Below are positions 43,178-52,875 of a stretch of 64,000 nucleotides of DNA, piece by piece. How positions within the stretch are numbered: the first letter of the stretch is position 1; each line of letters starts with the position of its first letter. This DNA comes from Aurantimonas sp. HBX-1. GTDB lineage: Bacteria; Pseudomonadota; Alphaproteobacteria; Rhizobiales; Rhizobiaceae. Below the pieces are notes generated by a model. The model was not told where the DNA came from. It made no database searches and saw nothing but the letters and a program-made list of their open reading frames with translations. The DNA is taken from the NCBI RefSeq assembly GCF_021391535.1, contig NZ_CP090066.1:4239501-4303500 (forward strand). The letters run 5' to 3'. Both the position numbers and the translations under genes were made by a program.

Positions 43178-43765
43178 TCAGAACACCCCGGGGATGATCC
43201 GCGCGGTCTTCCGGCAATAGTCGCGATAGGCCTCGCCGAAGGTCTCCTCCATCATCCGCTCCTCCGGGCCGATGCGGAAGAAGAACAGGGTGCCGAAGCC
43301 GACGAGTCCCGCAAGGCCGGCGATCCAGTTCGGCACGAGCAGCGCCTGCGCCAGCGCCATGGTCCAGAAGGCGGTGTACATCGGGTGGCGAAGCCGCCGG
43401 TAGATGCCCGACGTCACCAGCTCGTGCTTCTCGCGGATGTCGAGCGACACCGACCACATCCGGCCGAGCGCCTTGTGGGTCTTGCGGAACAGGACGAGCG
43501 CCAGGACCATCGCCAGCGCGCCGAGCCCGATCTGCCACCAGGAGGGGTCGGTGCGGGCAAATTCCGGCCAGCCGGTGGCCACGCAGATTCCCGGCACGAG
43601 GCCGAGCCCGCTGAACGAGATCACCATGCGCAGCGTCTCGGCGGCGCCGCGGCGGGTGCGCTCGACCCGCCGGCGCTTCGCCCGCCGCTCGAACGGGTAG
43701 CGGATGACGTACCAGCCGACGACCATCAGCACCCAGAGGATGCTGCCGGCGAGGGCCGGGCTCAT
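43178..43765 (-). CDS. Isoprenylcysteine carboxyl methyltransferase-like membrane protein
   Basis: A 195-residue integral membrane protein with about five hydrophobic segments. The C-terminal region has the ICMT/PEMT-type SAM-binding pattern: YRRLRHPMYTAFWTMALAQ and EERMMEETFGEAYRDYCRKTARIIP. Bacterial members methylate unknown lipids or small molecules; prenylated proteins are not expected. Its ATG overlaps the stop of the upstream membrane hydrolase as ATGA, so the two are translated together. Confidence 0.83.
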   Translation of the reverse strand: MSPALAGSILWVLMVVGWYVIRYPFERRAKRRRVERTRRGAAETLRMVISFSGLGLVPGICVATGWPEFARTDPSWWQIGLGALAMVLALVLFRKTHKALGRMWSVSLDIREKHELVTSGIYRRLRHPMYTAFWTMALAQALLVPNWIAGLAGLVGFGTLFFFRIGPEERMMEETFGEAYRDYCRKTARIIPGVF

Positions 43766-44976
43766 CGGGTGCCACCAGTCGCCGCACGCGGTGCCGGCAG
43801 ATCCGGGGTCATCGGCGCCGTGGCCGCAAGCGGGGGCAGGGCGACCGTCCCGGTGGCGGCAAAATCCGCCATCGGACGAGGACCCAGCAGCAGCATGTGG
43901 AACGAGTAGGCGCACCGCTGCTCGACCGCGAGCACGAACTGGCGATGCAGCCGGAAGAAGTCGCGCTTGATCCGCCGGTAGGTCTCGGGCCGGACCAGAT
44001 GCTTGAAGCGGACGCGGATCACCACGGGGGTGCGGCCGTCGGCGATGCCGAGCGAGGTCGCCGGATTGGATTTGTAGAAGTTGATCGGGTCGGACAGACC
44101 CTGGCAGTCGACCCAGGGCAGCTGGCGGTCGACGACGAGCCGGCGGACCGCGTCGCGCTGGTCGCGGGCGGCGGGGTGGAGCGCGGTCTTCAGCAGGCTC
44201 GAGCCGACGGTCAGGACGTGCTCCCGGTGGACCGGCAGGCCGTCGCGGATCGCCCGGTCGATGGCGAGGATCGCCAGGCTGGCCCCCAGGCTGTGGGCCG
44301 CGAAGACGATCTCCTCGGCATCGCTCGCCGCGCTGCGGCGCCGGATTTCCGCCGCCTGTCGCTCGATCCGCGCCAATATGAGGGGATTGCGGCCACGGCA
44401 GAAATCGCGGGCCATCGCCCAGTCGTCGAGGGCGACTAGCAGATGCAGCCGCCGGTTCACCCAGTGCAGCAGCGCGGCGGCGACGAGAGCCGCCGCGGCC
44501 AGTCCCGCCAGAACCCCCGGCGCGCCGGGAACGAGCCAGGCCAGCCAGCTGAAGGCGAACAGCGCCGGCACCAGCGCGAACAGCAGCATGGCGAGCGGAA
44601 ACGCATAGAAGAAGCCGTAGCGCCAGCTCGTCCGCAAATACCGGAACACCGTGCCCGTCACCAGAAAGTCGCCGAGGGCAACGAGGCCCGTGACCAGGCG
44701 GGTGAGGACGGGACGCGCCGCATAGGCGCGGATCAGGTCGCTCCAGTCGCAGACGACGATCTCGGTGTCTGTTCGGTAGCCGGGCCCGGACAGGGTCGCG
44801 TCGAACGTCGAGAAGGGCGATGATCCGGAGCCATCGGTGCGGGGGGTGGACAGCGCCAGTTCGGCACCCCACACGGCCGCCGAGCGTTTCGCCGCCCGCT
44901 GGAACCGCTCGACCTGCGCGTCGGCGCGCAACGGCTCGAAACCCGGAAACAGGAATACGAGCCGCTTTTCGATCAT
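43762..44976 (-). CDS. Membrane-anchored alpha/beta hydrolase-like protein of unknown function
   Basis: A 404-residue protein I cannot assign to a named family. It starts MIEKRLVFLFPGFEPLRAD, has two or three membrane segments between about 97 and 172, and then a lipase-like elbow FAAHSLGASLAILAI with Ser229 in place. Candidate acidic and His residues follow, but the triad is not certain. The tail carries VRFKHLVRPETYRRIKRDFFRLHRQF. ATG 44976 with GGTGAG upstream is preferred over two in-frame starts further out. It is coupled by ATGA to the ICMT-like gene, which suggests a two-step lipid or ester modification. Confidence 0.7.
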   Translation of the reverse strand: MIEKRLVFLFPGFEPLRADAQVERFQRAAKRSAAVWGAELALSTPRTDGSGSSPFSTFDATLSGPGYRTDTEIVVCDWSDLIRAYAARPVLTRLVTGLVALGDFLVTGTVFRYLRTSWRYGFFYAFPLAMLLFALVPALFAFSWLAWLVPGAPGVLAGLAAAALVAAALLHWVNRRLHLLVALDDWAMARDFCRGRNPLILARIERQAAEIRRRSAASDAEEIVFAAHSLGASLAILAIDRAIRDGLPVHREHVLTVGSSLLKTALHPAARDQRDAVRRLVVDRQLPWVDCQGLSDPINFYKSNPATSLGIADGRTPVVIRVRFKHLVRPETYRRIKRDFFRLHRQFVLAVEQRCAYSFHMLLLGPRPMADFAATGTVALPPLAATAPMTPDLPAPRAATGGTR

Positions 44977-45185
44977 ACTCTCACCCATCCTGCCTAGCGG
45001 CACGCGGGCCGAGTTCTCCCGGCGAACCGCCGTCGCGGCGTCCGCGCAACGGCTGCCTAACCCAGCCGATCCGGCGTGAGAAGCTAAGCGCCTAATCTTT
45101 CAGGGCTCAAGCCACGAATTATTGGTAGGTGAGACATGTCTGCCAGACGGCGCCCGCGATCGAGGCCGATCATGGGCGCCGTGCG

Positions 45186-46196
45186 TCAGGCAGCGGCCTC
45201 GTGCGCGGCCCCTATCGGCTTCATCGCCTCCGCGGCGATGGTGAAGGAGCGCAGCCGGGCCGCATGGTCGTGGATCTGGCCGGTGAGGATCACCTCGTCG
45301 GGCCGGTAGGTCTCGACGAGCCTCGCGAGCTGGGTCTGCACCGTGGCGGGCGAGCCGGTCGCCGACACCGACAGGGCATCGTCGACCATCGCCTTGGCCA
45401 TGGGATCGACCCGCGCCTCGAAATCCGTCACCGGCCGCGGCAACGGTCCCGCCTGACCGGTGCGCAGATTGACGAAGGCCTGCTGCATCGAGGATTTCAG
45501 GATCCGGGCCTCCTCGTCGCTGTCGGCGGCGAAGACGTTGATCGCCAGCATGAAGTGCGGATCCGGCCAGCGCTCTGACGGGCGGTAGGTGTCGCGATAG
45601 ACCTCGATCGCCTGGTCGAGGGCGGCCGGTGCGAAATGCGAGGCAAAGGCGTAGGGCAGGCCGAGATGCGCCGCGAGCTGGGCGCCGTAGAGGCTGGAGC
45701 CGAGGATCCACACCGGCACCCTGGTGCCCGCGCCGGGGATCGCCCGGACCTTCTGGCCGGGCCCCGCGGGCTCGAAATAGCTGATCAGCTCGACGACGTC
45801 CTGCGGGAAGTTGTCGGAATTGTCGAGGCTGCGCCGCAGCGCCCGTGCCGTCAGCATGTCGGTGCCCGGCGCCCGCCCGAGGCCGAGATCGACCCGGTCG
45901 GGGTAGAGCGTCGCCAGGGTGCCGAACTGCTCGGCGATCACCAGCGGCGCATGGTTGGGCAGCATCACCCCGCCCGCGCCGATCCGGATCGTCGCGGTCT
46001 GGCTCGCCACGTATCCGAGCGCCACGGCGGTAGCGGCGCTGGCGATGCCGGTCATGTTGTGGTGCTCGGCCATCCAGAAGCGCCGGTAGCCGAGCGCTTC
46101 GGCGTGCCGCGCCAGCGCCGCCGAGTTGCGCAGCGCATCCGCGGCCGTGCCGCCTTCCGGAATCGGGGAAAGGTCGAGAACGCTGTAGGGAACCAT
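45186..46196 (-). CDS. LLM-class flavin-dependent oxidoreductase
   Basis: A 336-residue luciferase-like monooxygenase of the MsnO8 group. The opening YSVLDLSPIPEGGTAADAL, FWMAEHHNMTGIASAATAV, and RIGAGGVMLPNHAPLVIAEQFGTLATLYPDRVDLGLGRAPG are characteristic, and PVWILGSSLYGAQLAAHLG lines the FMN pocket. FMNH2 would come from a separate reductase. The substrate is unknown. ATG 46196 after GAAGG fits the family; the frame is open another 96 bases. It diverges from the lactate permease gene over 165 bases. Confidence 0.9.
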   Translation of the reverse strand: MVPYSVLDLSPIPEGGTAADALRNSAALARHAEALGYRRFWMAEHHNMTGIASAATAVALGYVASQTATIRIGAGGVMLPNHAPLVIAEQFGTLATLYPDRVDLGLGRAPGTDMLTARALRRSLDNSDNFPQDVVELISYFEPAGPGQKVRAIPGAGTRVPVWILGSSLYGAQLAAHLGLPYAFASHFAPAALDQAIEVYRDTYRPSERWPDPHFMLAINVFAADSDEEARILKSSMQQAFVNLRTGQAGPLPRPVTDFEARVDPMAKAMVDDALSVSATGSPATVQTQLARLVETYRPDEVILTGQIHDHAARLRSFTIAAEAMKPIGAAHEAAA

Positions 46197-46361
46197 GGGA
46201 CGGCCTTCGAAGGTTGAACTTTGGTCTAAGGTGGCGACGAAAGCGCCTCGCAACAAAGGGTATGAACGCAGATTGATCCGTAATGTGAACAATCAGGCTT
46301 GCATTGAAACCGCCGACCGGAAACTAGGAACCCAGGTGAGGAACATTCCGGGAGGTATGTC

Positions 46362-48155
46362 ATGGGCTCTGGTTTCCTGTTCGCGATGGCGCTGCTGCCG
46401 ATCGCGATCGTCTTTCTGCTGCTGGTGGTCATGCGACGATCAGCAAAACTGGCGATGCTGATCGCCTATCTGGCGACGGCAGCGCTCGCCCTGACCGTCT
46501 GGGACCAGGCCGTCGGCACCGTCGCCGGCGCTACCATCAACGGCCTCGTCACGGCCCTCACACTGCTGTTCATCATTTTCGGTGCGATCCTGGTTCTGCA
46601 GACCGTGCACGAGAGCGGTGCGATCCGGGCCATCCGCCGCGGCTTCACCGAACTCTCGCCGGACCGGCGCATCCAGGCGATCATCATCGCCTGGCTGTTC
46701 GGCTCGATGATCGAGGGCGCGTCCGGATTCGGAACGCCCGCCGCCGTCGCCGCGCCGCTGCTGGTGGCGATCGGCTTCCCGGCCATGGCCGCCGTCCTGG
46801 TGACGCTGATCATCCAGTCGACGCCGGTCTCGTTCGGCGCCGTCGGCACGCCGATGCTGGTCGGCGTCAACACCGGCCTCGGCGGCAACGAGGGCGTGCT
46901 GGCCTCGATCGCGCCGATGCCGCTGATCGACTACGTCTATGCCGTCGCCGCCAATGTCGCGATGGTGCATGCCCTGGTCGGCTTCGTCATCCCGCTGATC
47001 ATGGTCGGCATGCTGACCCGCTTCTTCGGCGCCAACCGGTCGTTCATGGAAGGCTTCCGGGTCTGGAAGTTCGCGCTGTTCGCCGGCTTCGCCTTCACGG
47101 TCCCGTATTATCTCGTGGCCTGGCTGCTCGGCCCCGAGTTTCCGTCGCTGCTCGGTGGCCTCATCGGCCTTCTGATCGTCGTGCCGGCGGCCCGCCGCGG
47201 CTTCCTGCTGCCGAAGGACCGGTTCGAGTTTCCCGAGCGCGCCGGCTGGAACGGCCACTGGTTTGGCACGCTGAAGGCGGCTGAGGCCGAGGAGGTCATC
47301 GCGGCGCGGGACGGCGGCGCGCAGATCTCGCTGCTGCGGGCCTGGTCGCCCTATCTGATCATCGCGGTCCTGCTGGTGCTCACCCGTGTCATCGCGCCGC
47401 TGAAGGCGGCGCTGACCTCGCCGGAGGCGACGCTCGCCTTCAACGACCTGTTCGGCTCGGGGATCAACGCGACGGCGCAGCTGCTCTATTCGCCGGGCAC
47501 CGTGCTGATCATCGCCTCGCTGCTGTCGGTGCTGATCTTCAGGATGAGCGGCAAGGCCTATGCACGGGCCTGGGCCGGCTCGGCCAAGACCATGGTCGCC
47601 GCCGCCCCGGCTCTGCTGCTGGCGGTGCCGATGGTGCAGGTGTTCCTCAACACCGGCCGCGGCCCGATGGAGTCGATGCCGCTGGTGCTCGCCGAGGGCG
47701 TCTCCAGCGTCGCGGGCTCGGCCTGGCCGCTGTTCGCCCCGCTGCTCGGTGCGCTCGGCGCGTTCATCGCCGGGTCGAACACGGTGTCGAACATGATGTT
47801 CTCGCTGTTCCAGTTCTCCGCGGCGGAACAGATTGGCCTCGGCGCTGCGGGCGCGATGATCGTCGTCACGCTGCAAGCCGTAGGCGGCGCCGCCGGCAAC
47901 ATGATCTGCGTCCACAACGTCGTCGCCGCCTCGGCGGTGGTCGGCCTCACGGACCGCGAGGGCGAGGTGATCCGCATGACGCTGATCCCCATGGCCTACT
48001 ACGTCGTGCAGGCCGGCCTGATCGGCATGGCGCTGATCTATGGCGGGTTCTGGGGCATCCTGGCGGTGGTCTGGCTGGCGGCGGTGCTGGCTGCCATGGC
48101 CTTCAACAAGGGCCGCCAGAAGACCGTCGCGGGCGCGCCGGTGCCGGCGGAATAA
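46362..48155 (+). CDS. lldP: L-lactate permease family transporter
   Basis: A 597-residue LctP-family inner-membrane symporter with about 13-14 hydrophobic segments. The family phrases IEGASGFGTPAAVAAPLLVAIGFP and FIAGSNTVSNMMFSLFQF are present. It would import L-lactate, D-lactate or glycolate with protons. No lactate dehydrogenase or LldR regulator gene is adjacent, so the substrate assignment rests on the family alone. GGGAGG precedes the ATG and an intrinsic terminator follows the stop by 28 bases. Confidence 0.92.
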   Translation: MGSGFLFAMALLPIAIVFLLLVVMRRSAKLAMLIAYLATAALALTVWDQAVGTVAGATINGLVTALTLLFIIFGAILVLQTVHESGAIRAIRRGFTELSPDRRIQAIIIAWLFGSMIEGASGFGTPAAVAAPLLVAIGFPAMAAVLVTLIIQSTPVSFGAVGTPMLVGVNTGLGGNEGVLASIAPMPLIDYVYAVAANVAMVHALVGFVIPLIMVGMLTRFFGANRSFMEGFRVWKFALFAGFAFTVPYYLVAWLLGPEFPSLLGGLIGLLIVVPAARRGFLLPKDRFEFPERAGWNGHWFGTLKAAEAEEVIAARDGGAQISLLRAWSPYLIIAVLLVLTRVIAPLKAALTSPEATLAFNDLFGSGINATAQLLYSPGTVLIIASLLSVLIFRMSGKAYARAWAGSAKTMVAAAPALLLAVPMVQVFLNTGRGPMESMPLVLAEGVSSVAGSAWPLFAPLLGALGAFIAGSNTVSNMMFSLFQFSAAEQIGLGAAGAMIVVTLQAVGGAAGNMICVHNVVAASAVVGLTDREGEVIRMTLIPMAYYVVQAGLIGMALIYGGFWGILAVVWLAAVLAAMAFNKGRQKTVAGAPVPAE

Positions 48156-48183
48156 GCGGCGGCCACCGTACCGAACAGAAAAA

Positions 48184-48214
48184 GGCCCGGCGGAGCAATC
48201 CGCCGGGCCTTTTT
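48184..48214 (+). terminator. Intrinsic terminator after lldP
   Basis: GGCCCGGCGGA-GCAA-TCCGCCGGGCC forms an 11-bp perfect stem with tetraloop and a TTTTT tail. It also marks where GC-rich sequence gives way to the AT-rich HNH gene. Confidence 0.93.
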
Positions 48215-48277
48215 GTTACAATCGAACATCGACAACGGGAATATCATCGAGTTTATGTACGAGCATGCAGAATGCAA

Positions 48278-49264
48278 TTATACGATCGGCTCTAAGCCTG
48301 CTCCGTAGTACCTATCTCGGTTAGTCCGAATAATCTTAAATCCCTCTAGTCCAGGGTAAGGCATATCGAGAAGCTTCTCATCGTCCGAATATGACACCAC
48401 AGCTCTGACAAAGTTAAAATTCATATCAGGGCCAGACTCGATTACGAGATGGCCCTCTTCGAGACGATAATTTGGCGAGATCGCTCCGCGTACTCGCTCG
48501 CAGATTAAATTACCGGCGCGAGTTAGCTCCAAAACGAGATCTTCAACGAGATCGACATGATATAAAAATTTCCGATGAAGAGAATGATATAAATCCGGAT
48601 CCCAACTTTTTATCTTGTAAAACTGCTCTGTCCATAGCATATCGCCTCGGCGAACTGAGTGTCTATGGAATACCTCGTGCAAATCCGATAATATAAGCCT
48701 AAAATTGATAAAGGCGCGCTCAAGTTCGATCGATTTACCTGGCCAGACCCGCGCTAGAAGCCATCGGCGCAGTTTGTCGTGATCGATATCTACATCCCTG
48801 AATATCGAAGGGATTCCGCTGCCAAGCATGTGGCTTGTCCAGACATCCCAGTCATTAACGTGGGCGAGTTTCTCCCAATTTTCTACATAACCAGCATATG
48901 TTTCATCAGATAATAATCTCTCTCGATCAATATTGAGAGTATGCGCAACCCACTGTTCATGTTCGAATTTAATCCGGTGGAGTTCGTCGACCGTGTACTT
49001 ATCTGTTTGCGCGTCGATGACCCTATGGTGGTTGCGGCAGCATAGTATGAGATTTGGGTAAGAATCTCGGTCGATCTGCCGCATATTCGGATTGGCGCGC
49101 GGACCGATATCCGAGTCAGAGACGATGTGACAGTTTTCTCCCACGAGCGTTGGGCTGCCAGCAAGTAGGTCATCTTCAAACACAACCGCTCGACACTCAG
49201 GTAACGAACAGCGCCCCGCTGCCCGCCCCCAAAGAGTTTTCTGTGCTTTAAGTCCGACGGCCAT
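48278..49264 (-). CDS. HNH endonuclease-like protein with unassigned C-terminal region, AT-rich
   Basis: A 328-residue protein. Residues 10-110 form an HNH (beta-beta-alpha metal) module: Cys19 and Cys24 in AGRCSLPECR, His46 in GENCHIVSDSDIGPR, Asn71 in NLILCCRNHHRVID, with Cys76 and His79/80 completing the zinc and metal sites. The remaining 215 residues (from about SHMLGSGIPSIFRDVD to the end) match no domain I know; they are rich in aromatic and charged residues with no membrane segment. Such front-end HNH modules are common on anti-phage proteins with a separate sensor part, but that is inference. Base composition and codons are far more AT-rich than all neighbours. It starts 10 bases after the argG stop without its own clear ribosome site. 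Confidence 0.8.
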   Translation of the reverse strand: MAVGLKAQKTLWGRAAGRCSLPECRAVVFEDDLLAGSPTLVGENCHIVSDSDIGPRANPNMRQIDRDSYPNLILCCRNHHRVIDAQTDKYTVDELHRIKFEHEQWVAHTLNIDRERLLSDETYAGYVENWEKLAHVNDWDVWTSHMLGSGIPSIFRDVDIDHDKLRRWLLARVWPGKSIELERAFINFRLILSDLHEVFHRHSVRRGDMLWTEQFYKIKSWDPDLYHSLHRKFLYHVDLVEDLVLELTRAGNLICERVRGAISPNYRLEEGHLVIESGPDMNFNFVRAVVSYSDDEKLLDMPYPGLEGFKIIRTNRDRYYGAGLEPIV

Positions 49265-49274
49265 TGTTGCCGCG

Positions 49275-50495
<1,221 letters not shown>

Positions 50496-50702
50496 GTGAA
50501 CTCTTCCGTCGTGGCGTTTGCACCGCCTCTAGCGCAAAGCGCGGCCGGAGGGAAACGGCGGCGGCCGGCTGATGCCGGTGACTCGTGGCGAATGCCTCTG
50601 GCCATCGCCGGGGCGGCGGCATAAAGCTGCTGACCGGTACGCCCGCGCGGGCGATCCTGTCCCGGTCCCGCCGCTTTCCGCGGCCAGCAGGCGAGAGCCG
50701 CC

Positions 50703-51347
50703 ATGACCTTCCTGCCCGATCTGCCGACCCTCGTCGCCTTTTCCATCGCCTGCTTCGTGCTGACCATCACGCCCGGGCCGGACATGACGCTGTTTCTCGG
50801 CCGGACGCTGGCGGGCGGGCGCGCGGCGGGGATCGCCGCCTATGTCGGTGCCTCCACCGGCTCTCTCATTCACACCACCCTGGCCGCCATCGGGCTTTCG
50901 GCCCTGATCGCCGCTTCACCGGAAGCCTTCCTGCTGCTGAAGATCGTCGGCGCCGGCTACCTCATCTTCCTTGCCGTCCAGGCGATCCGCTCCGGCTCGA
51001 GCTTCAAGGTCGATGCGACGGGCAAGATGAAGAAGCCGTCGCTGATCGCCAGCTGGCTGACCGGCATCGGCATCAACCTTTCCAACCCGAAGATCATCCT
51101 GTTCTTCGTGACCTTCCTGCCGCAGTTCGTGGCGGTGGGCGATCCCGATGCGGCCGGCAAGCTGTTTTTCCTGGGGGTCTACTTCATCCTCTTCGCGACG
51201 CCGTTCGCCCTGGCGATGATCGTCGCGGCGGACAAGCTCGCGGCCACGCTGAAGCGCCGCCCGAAGATCACGCGCGCCATCGACTGGATCTTCGCCAGCG
51301 TGTTCTCGGCTTTCGCGGTGAAAATCCTGACGACCCAGGGGCACTGA
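50703..51347 (+). CDS. LysE family amino-acid/homoserine exporter
   Basis: A 214-residue LysE/RhtB protein with five or six hydrophobic segments. The N-terminal FVLTITPGPDMTLFLGRTLAGGRAAGIAAYVGASTGSLIHT and the loop GIGINLSNPKIILFFVTFLPQF are signatures. Members export lysine, arginine, homoserine or threonine; placement opposite argG makes arginine tempting, but the gene is divergent and separated by 207 bases. GGCGAGAG precedes the ATG. Confidence 0.9.
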   Translation: MTFLPDLPTLVAFSIACFVLTITPGPDMTLFLGRTLAGGRAAGIAAYVGASTGSLIHTTLAAIGLSALIAASPEAFLLLKIVGAGYLIFLAVQAIRSGSSFKVDATGKMKKPSLIASWLTGIGINLSNPKIILFFVTFLPQFVAVGDPDAAGKLFFLGVYFILFATPFALAMIVAADKLAATLKRRPKITRAIDWIFASVFSAFAVKILTTQGH

Positions 51348-51371
51348 CGCCGGCGCGCCAGGTCTCCGCTG

Positions 51372-52031
51372 TCAGGCGTAGGCGTAGGGGCCGCCGCGCT
51401 TCAGCCCCTGGCGGAAGGCCGGGCGGGCATGGATGCGCAGCAGGAAGTCGCGCAGGCGCGGCCGGTCCTCGTAGCCGAAGCGCTGGGCGGCGGCCTCGAC
51501 CGGGAAGCTCATCATGATGTCGGCGACGGAAATCTCCGGACCGGCGAACCAGCCGGTCGCGCCGAGCGAATGCTCCCAGTGGTCGAGATGCAGCTTCAGC
51601 TGCGGCAGCACCAGCAGTTCGTCGACCTTCTGCATCGACGCCTTGAGGAGCGGGCGCACGAAGAACGGCGCGCGCGCCGGGATCATCTGCAGCACCAGCA
51701 TCAGGAACAGCGGCGGCATCGCCGATCCCTCGGCGTAATGCAGGAAGTGGCGGGCCTGCCAGTAGTCCTCGGTGTCGTTCGGCGGCATCAGCCGCCCCTC
51801 GCCGTGGCGGGCGAGGATGTATTCGACGATGGCGCCGGTCTCGGCGATGGTGCGGGCGCCGTCGGTGAGGATCGGCGACTTGCCGAGCGGATGGATCTGC
51901 CGCATCGCCTTGGGCGCCTGCATGTCCTTGCCCCGCTCGTAGCGCTTGACCTCGTACGGGACCCCGAGCTCCTCCAGCATCCAGAGGATGCGCTGCGAGC
52001 GGGAATTGTTCAGGTGGTGGATGGTGATCAT
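51372..52031 (-). CDS. Glutathione S-transferase family protein
   Basis: A 219-residue GST with N-terminal thioredoxin fold (MITIHHLNNSRSQRILWMLEELGVPYEV, the SRSQR serine being the likely catalytic residue) and an all-helical C-terminal domain (SVADIMMSFPVEAAAQRFG). The glutathione-binding motif GKSPILTDGARTIAETGAIVEYI is intact. ATG 52031 is preferred over an in-frame TTG at 52040; neither has a strong ribosome site. It converges with the LysE gene. Confidence 0.9.
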   Translation of the reverse strand: MITIHHLNNSRSQRILWMLEELGVPYEVKRYERGKDMQAPKAMRQIHPLGKSPILTDGARTIAETGAIVEYILARHGEGRLMPPNDTEDYWQARHFLHYAEGSAMPPLFLMLVLQMIPARAPFFVRPLLKASMQKVDELLVLPQLKLHLDHWEHSLGATGWFAGPEISVADIMMSFPVEAAAQRFGYEDRPRLRDFLLRIHARPAFRQGLKRGGPYAYA

Positions 52032-52110
52032 CGGCGCCAATCTGCCGTGCGAGCGGGTTTCGGCAAGGCCCGCGGGACGAGGGCCCGGGTCGGGAGGGTG
52101 ACCGGCCCGA

Positions 52111-52335
52111 TCAGAGTCCGGCGGCCTGGCGCAGGGCGGCGTTGATCCGGTCCTGCCAGCCCGGCCCGTCCTCCTGGAAATGCGCCAGCACGTCGCGGTC
52201 GATGCGCAGCGACACCATTTCCCGGCCGGCGGGTATCGCGCCCGGCGTTTCGCGCACGCGGCCGGTGGCGGCGGGCGAGGCCGGCCGGAACATCGCCTCG
52301 GCGGCTTCGCGGGGGTCGAGCGGGCGTCGTGCCAT
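52111..52335 (-). CDS. BrnA-family antitoxin-like protein, no BrnT beside it
   Basis: A 74-residue protein whose C-terminal half VSLRIDRDVLAHFQEDGPGWQDRINAALRQAAGL matches the ribbon-helix-helix of BrnA antitoxins. BrnA normally follows its RNase toxin BrnT; here the upstream gene 5 bases away encodes a four-segment membrane protein and the next downstream gene is GST, so no toxin is present. It may be a stand-alone RHH regulator or a relic of a lost pair. Its N-terminal half is disordered-looking. Confidence 0.8.
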   Translation of the reverse strand: MARRPLDPREAAEAMFRPASPAATGRVRETPGAIPAGREMVSLRIDRDVLAHFQEDGPGWQDRINAALRQAAGL

Positions 52336-52340
52336 GTGTT

Positions 52341-52793
52341 CTATCCTTCAGGCGTGGGAGCGGAAACCGGCTGCGCGCCGCTGCGGCGCCATCGCCCGGC
52401 CCGGTGGCCGGCGATGATCCAGTAGACGAGCGCGAAACAGATCGAGGCGACGAGGATGGCGGTCTGGACGCTCATGTGCGGCACGTCGCGCCCGTAGGTC
52501 GCAAACAGCACCGCGACGCCGCCGAGCAGCCCCGCGGCCAGATGCAGCACGACCGAGGAAAGCGCGAAGAGTTCCGTCGCCACGACGAAGAACGCGAAGG
52601 GCAGCAGGACGACCGAGCCGATCTGCGCGGACTGGGCGGCGAAGGCGATCGTCGCATGGAACAGGAAGACCGGATCCACGACGCCGCCCGGCGGGAGCTC
52701 CAGGAACGGCCAGAGCAGCGCGAAGGCCGCCGTCAGGCAGGCCGCGACGAAGCCGAAGGGGATCACGAACAGGAAGCGCAGGACCGTGCTCAT
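52341..52793 (-). CDS. Four-segment membrane protein of unknown function
   Basis: A 150-residue protein with four hydrophobic segments: LFVIPFGFVAACLTAAFALLWPF, then about residues 55-75, 78-100 and 112-127. The C-terminal tail HRAGRWRRSGAQPVSAPTPEG is basic and probably cytoplasmic. I do not recognise the family. It stops 5 bases before the BrnA-like gene, so the two share a transcript, and it starts 82 bases after rlmN. Confidence 0.78.
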   Translation of the reverse strand: MSTVLRFLFVIPFGFVAACLTAAFALLWPFLELPPGGVVDPVFLFHATIAFAAQSAQIGSVVLLPFAFFVVATELFALSSVVLHLAAGLLGGVAVLFATYGRDVPHMSVQTAILVASICFALVYWIIAGHRAGRWRRSGAQPVSAPTPEG

Positions 52794-52875
52794 TGGCGAT
52801 GCATACCTGCAGCGGCCGCGCTGCGCGAGCCATGACCGGCGGGATCGAACGACGGGGCGACCGGCGGCGCCATCG

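Noticed and set aside
45135..45302. Small plus-strand frame beginning MSARRRPRSRPIMGAV near 45135 with GGTGAG upstream
   Set aside because: Runs antisense into the LLM oxidoreductase gene, Arg-rich shadow text, no homology I recognise.
46197..46361. LldR/FadR-type operator before the lactate permease (TTTGGTCTAAGG)
   Set aside because: Only one half resembles the TTGGTC half-site and symmetry is poor.
52036..52110. Search for a BrnT toxin beside the BrnA-like gene
   Set aside because: Neither the gap nor the neighbouring genes encode a BrnT-like protein in any frame.
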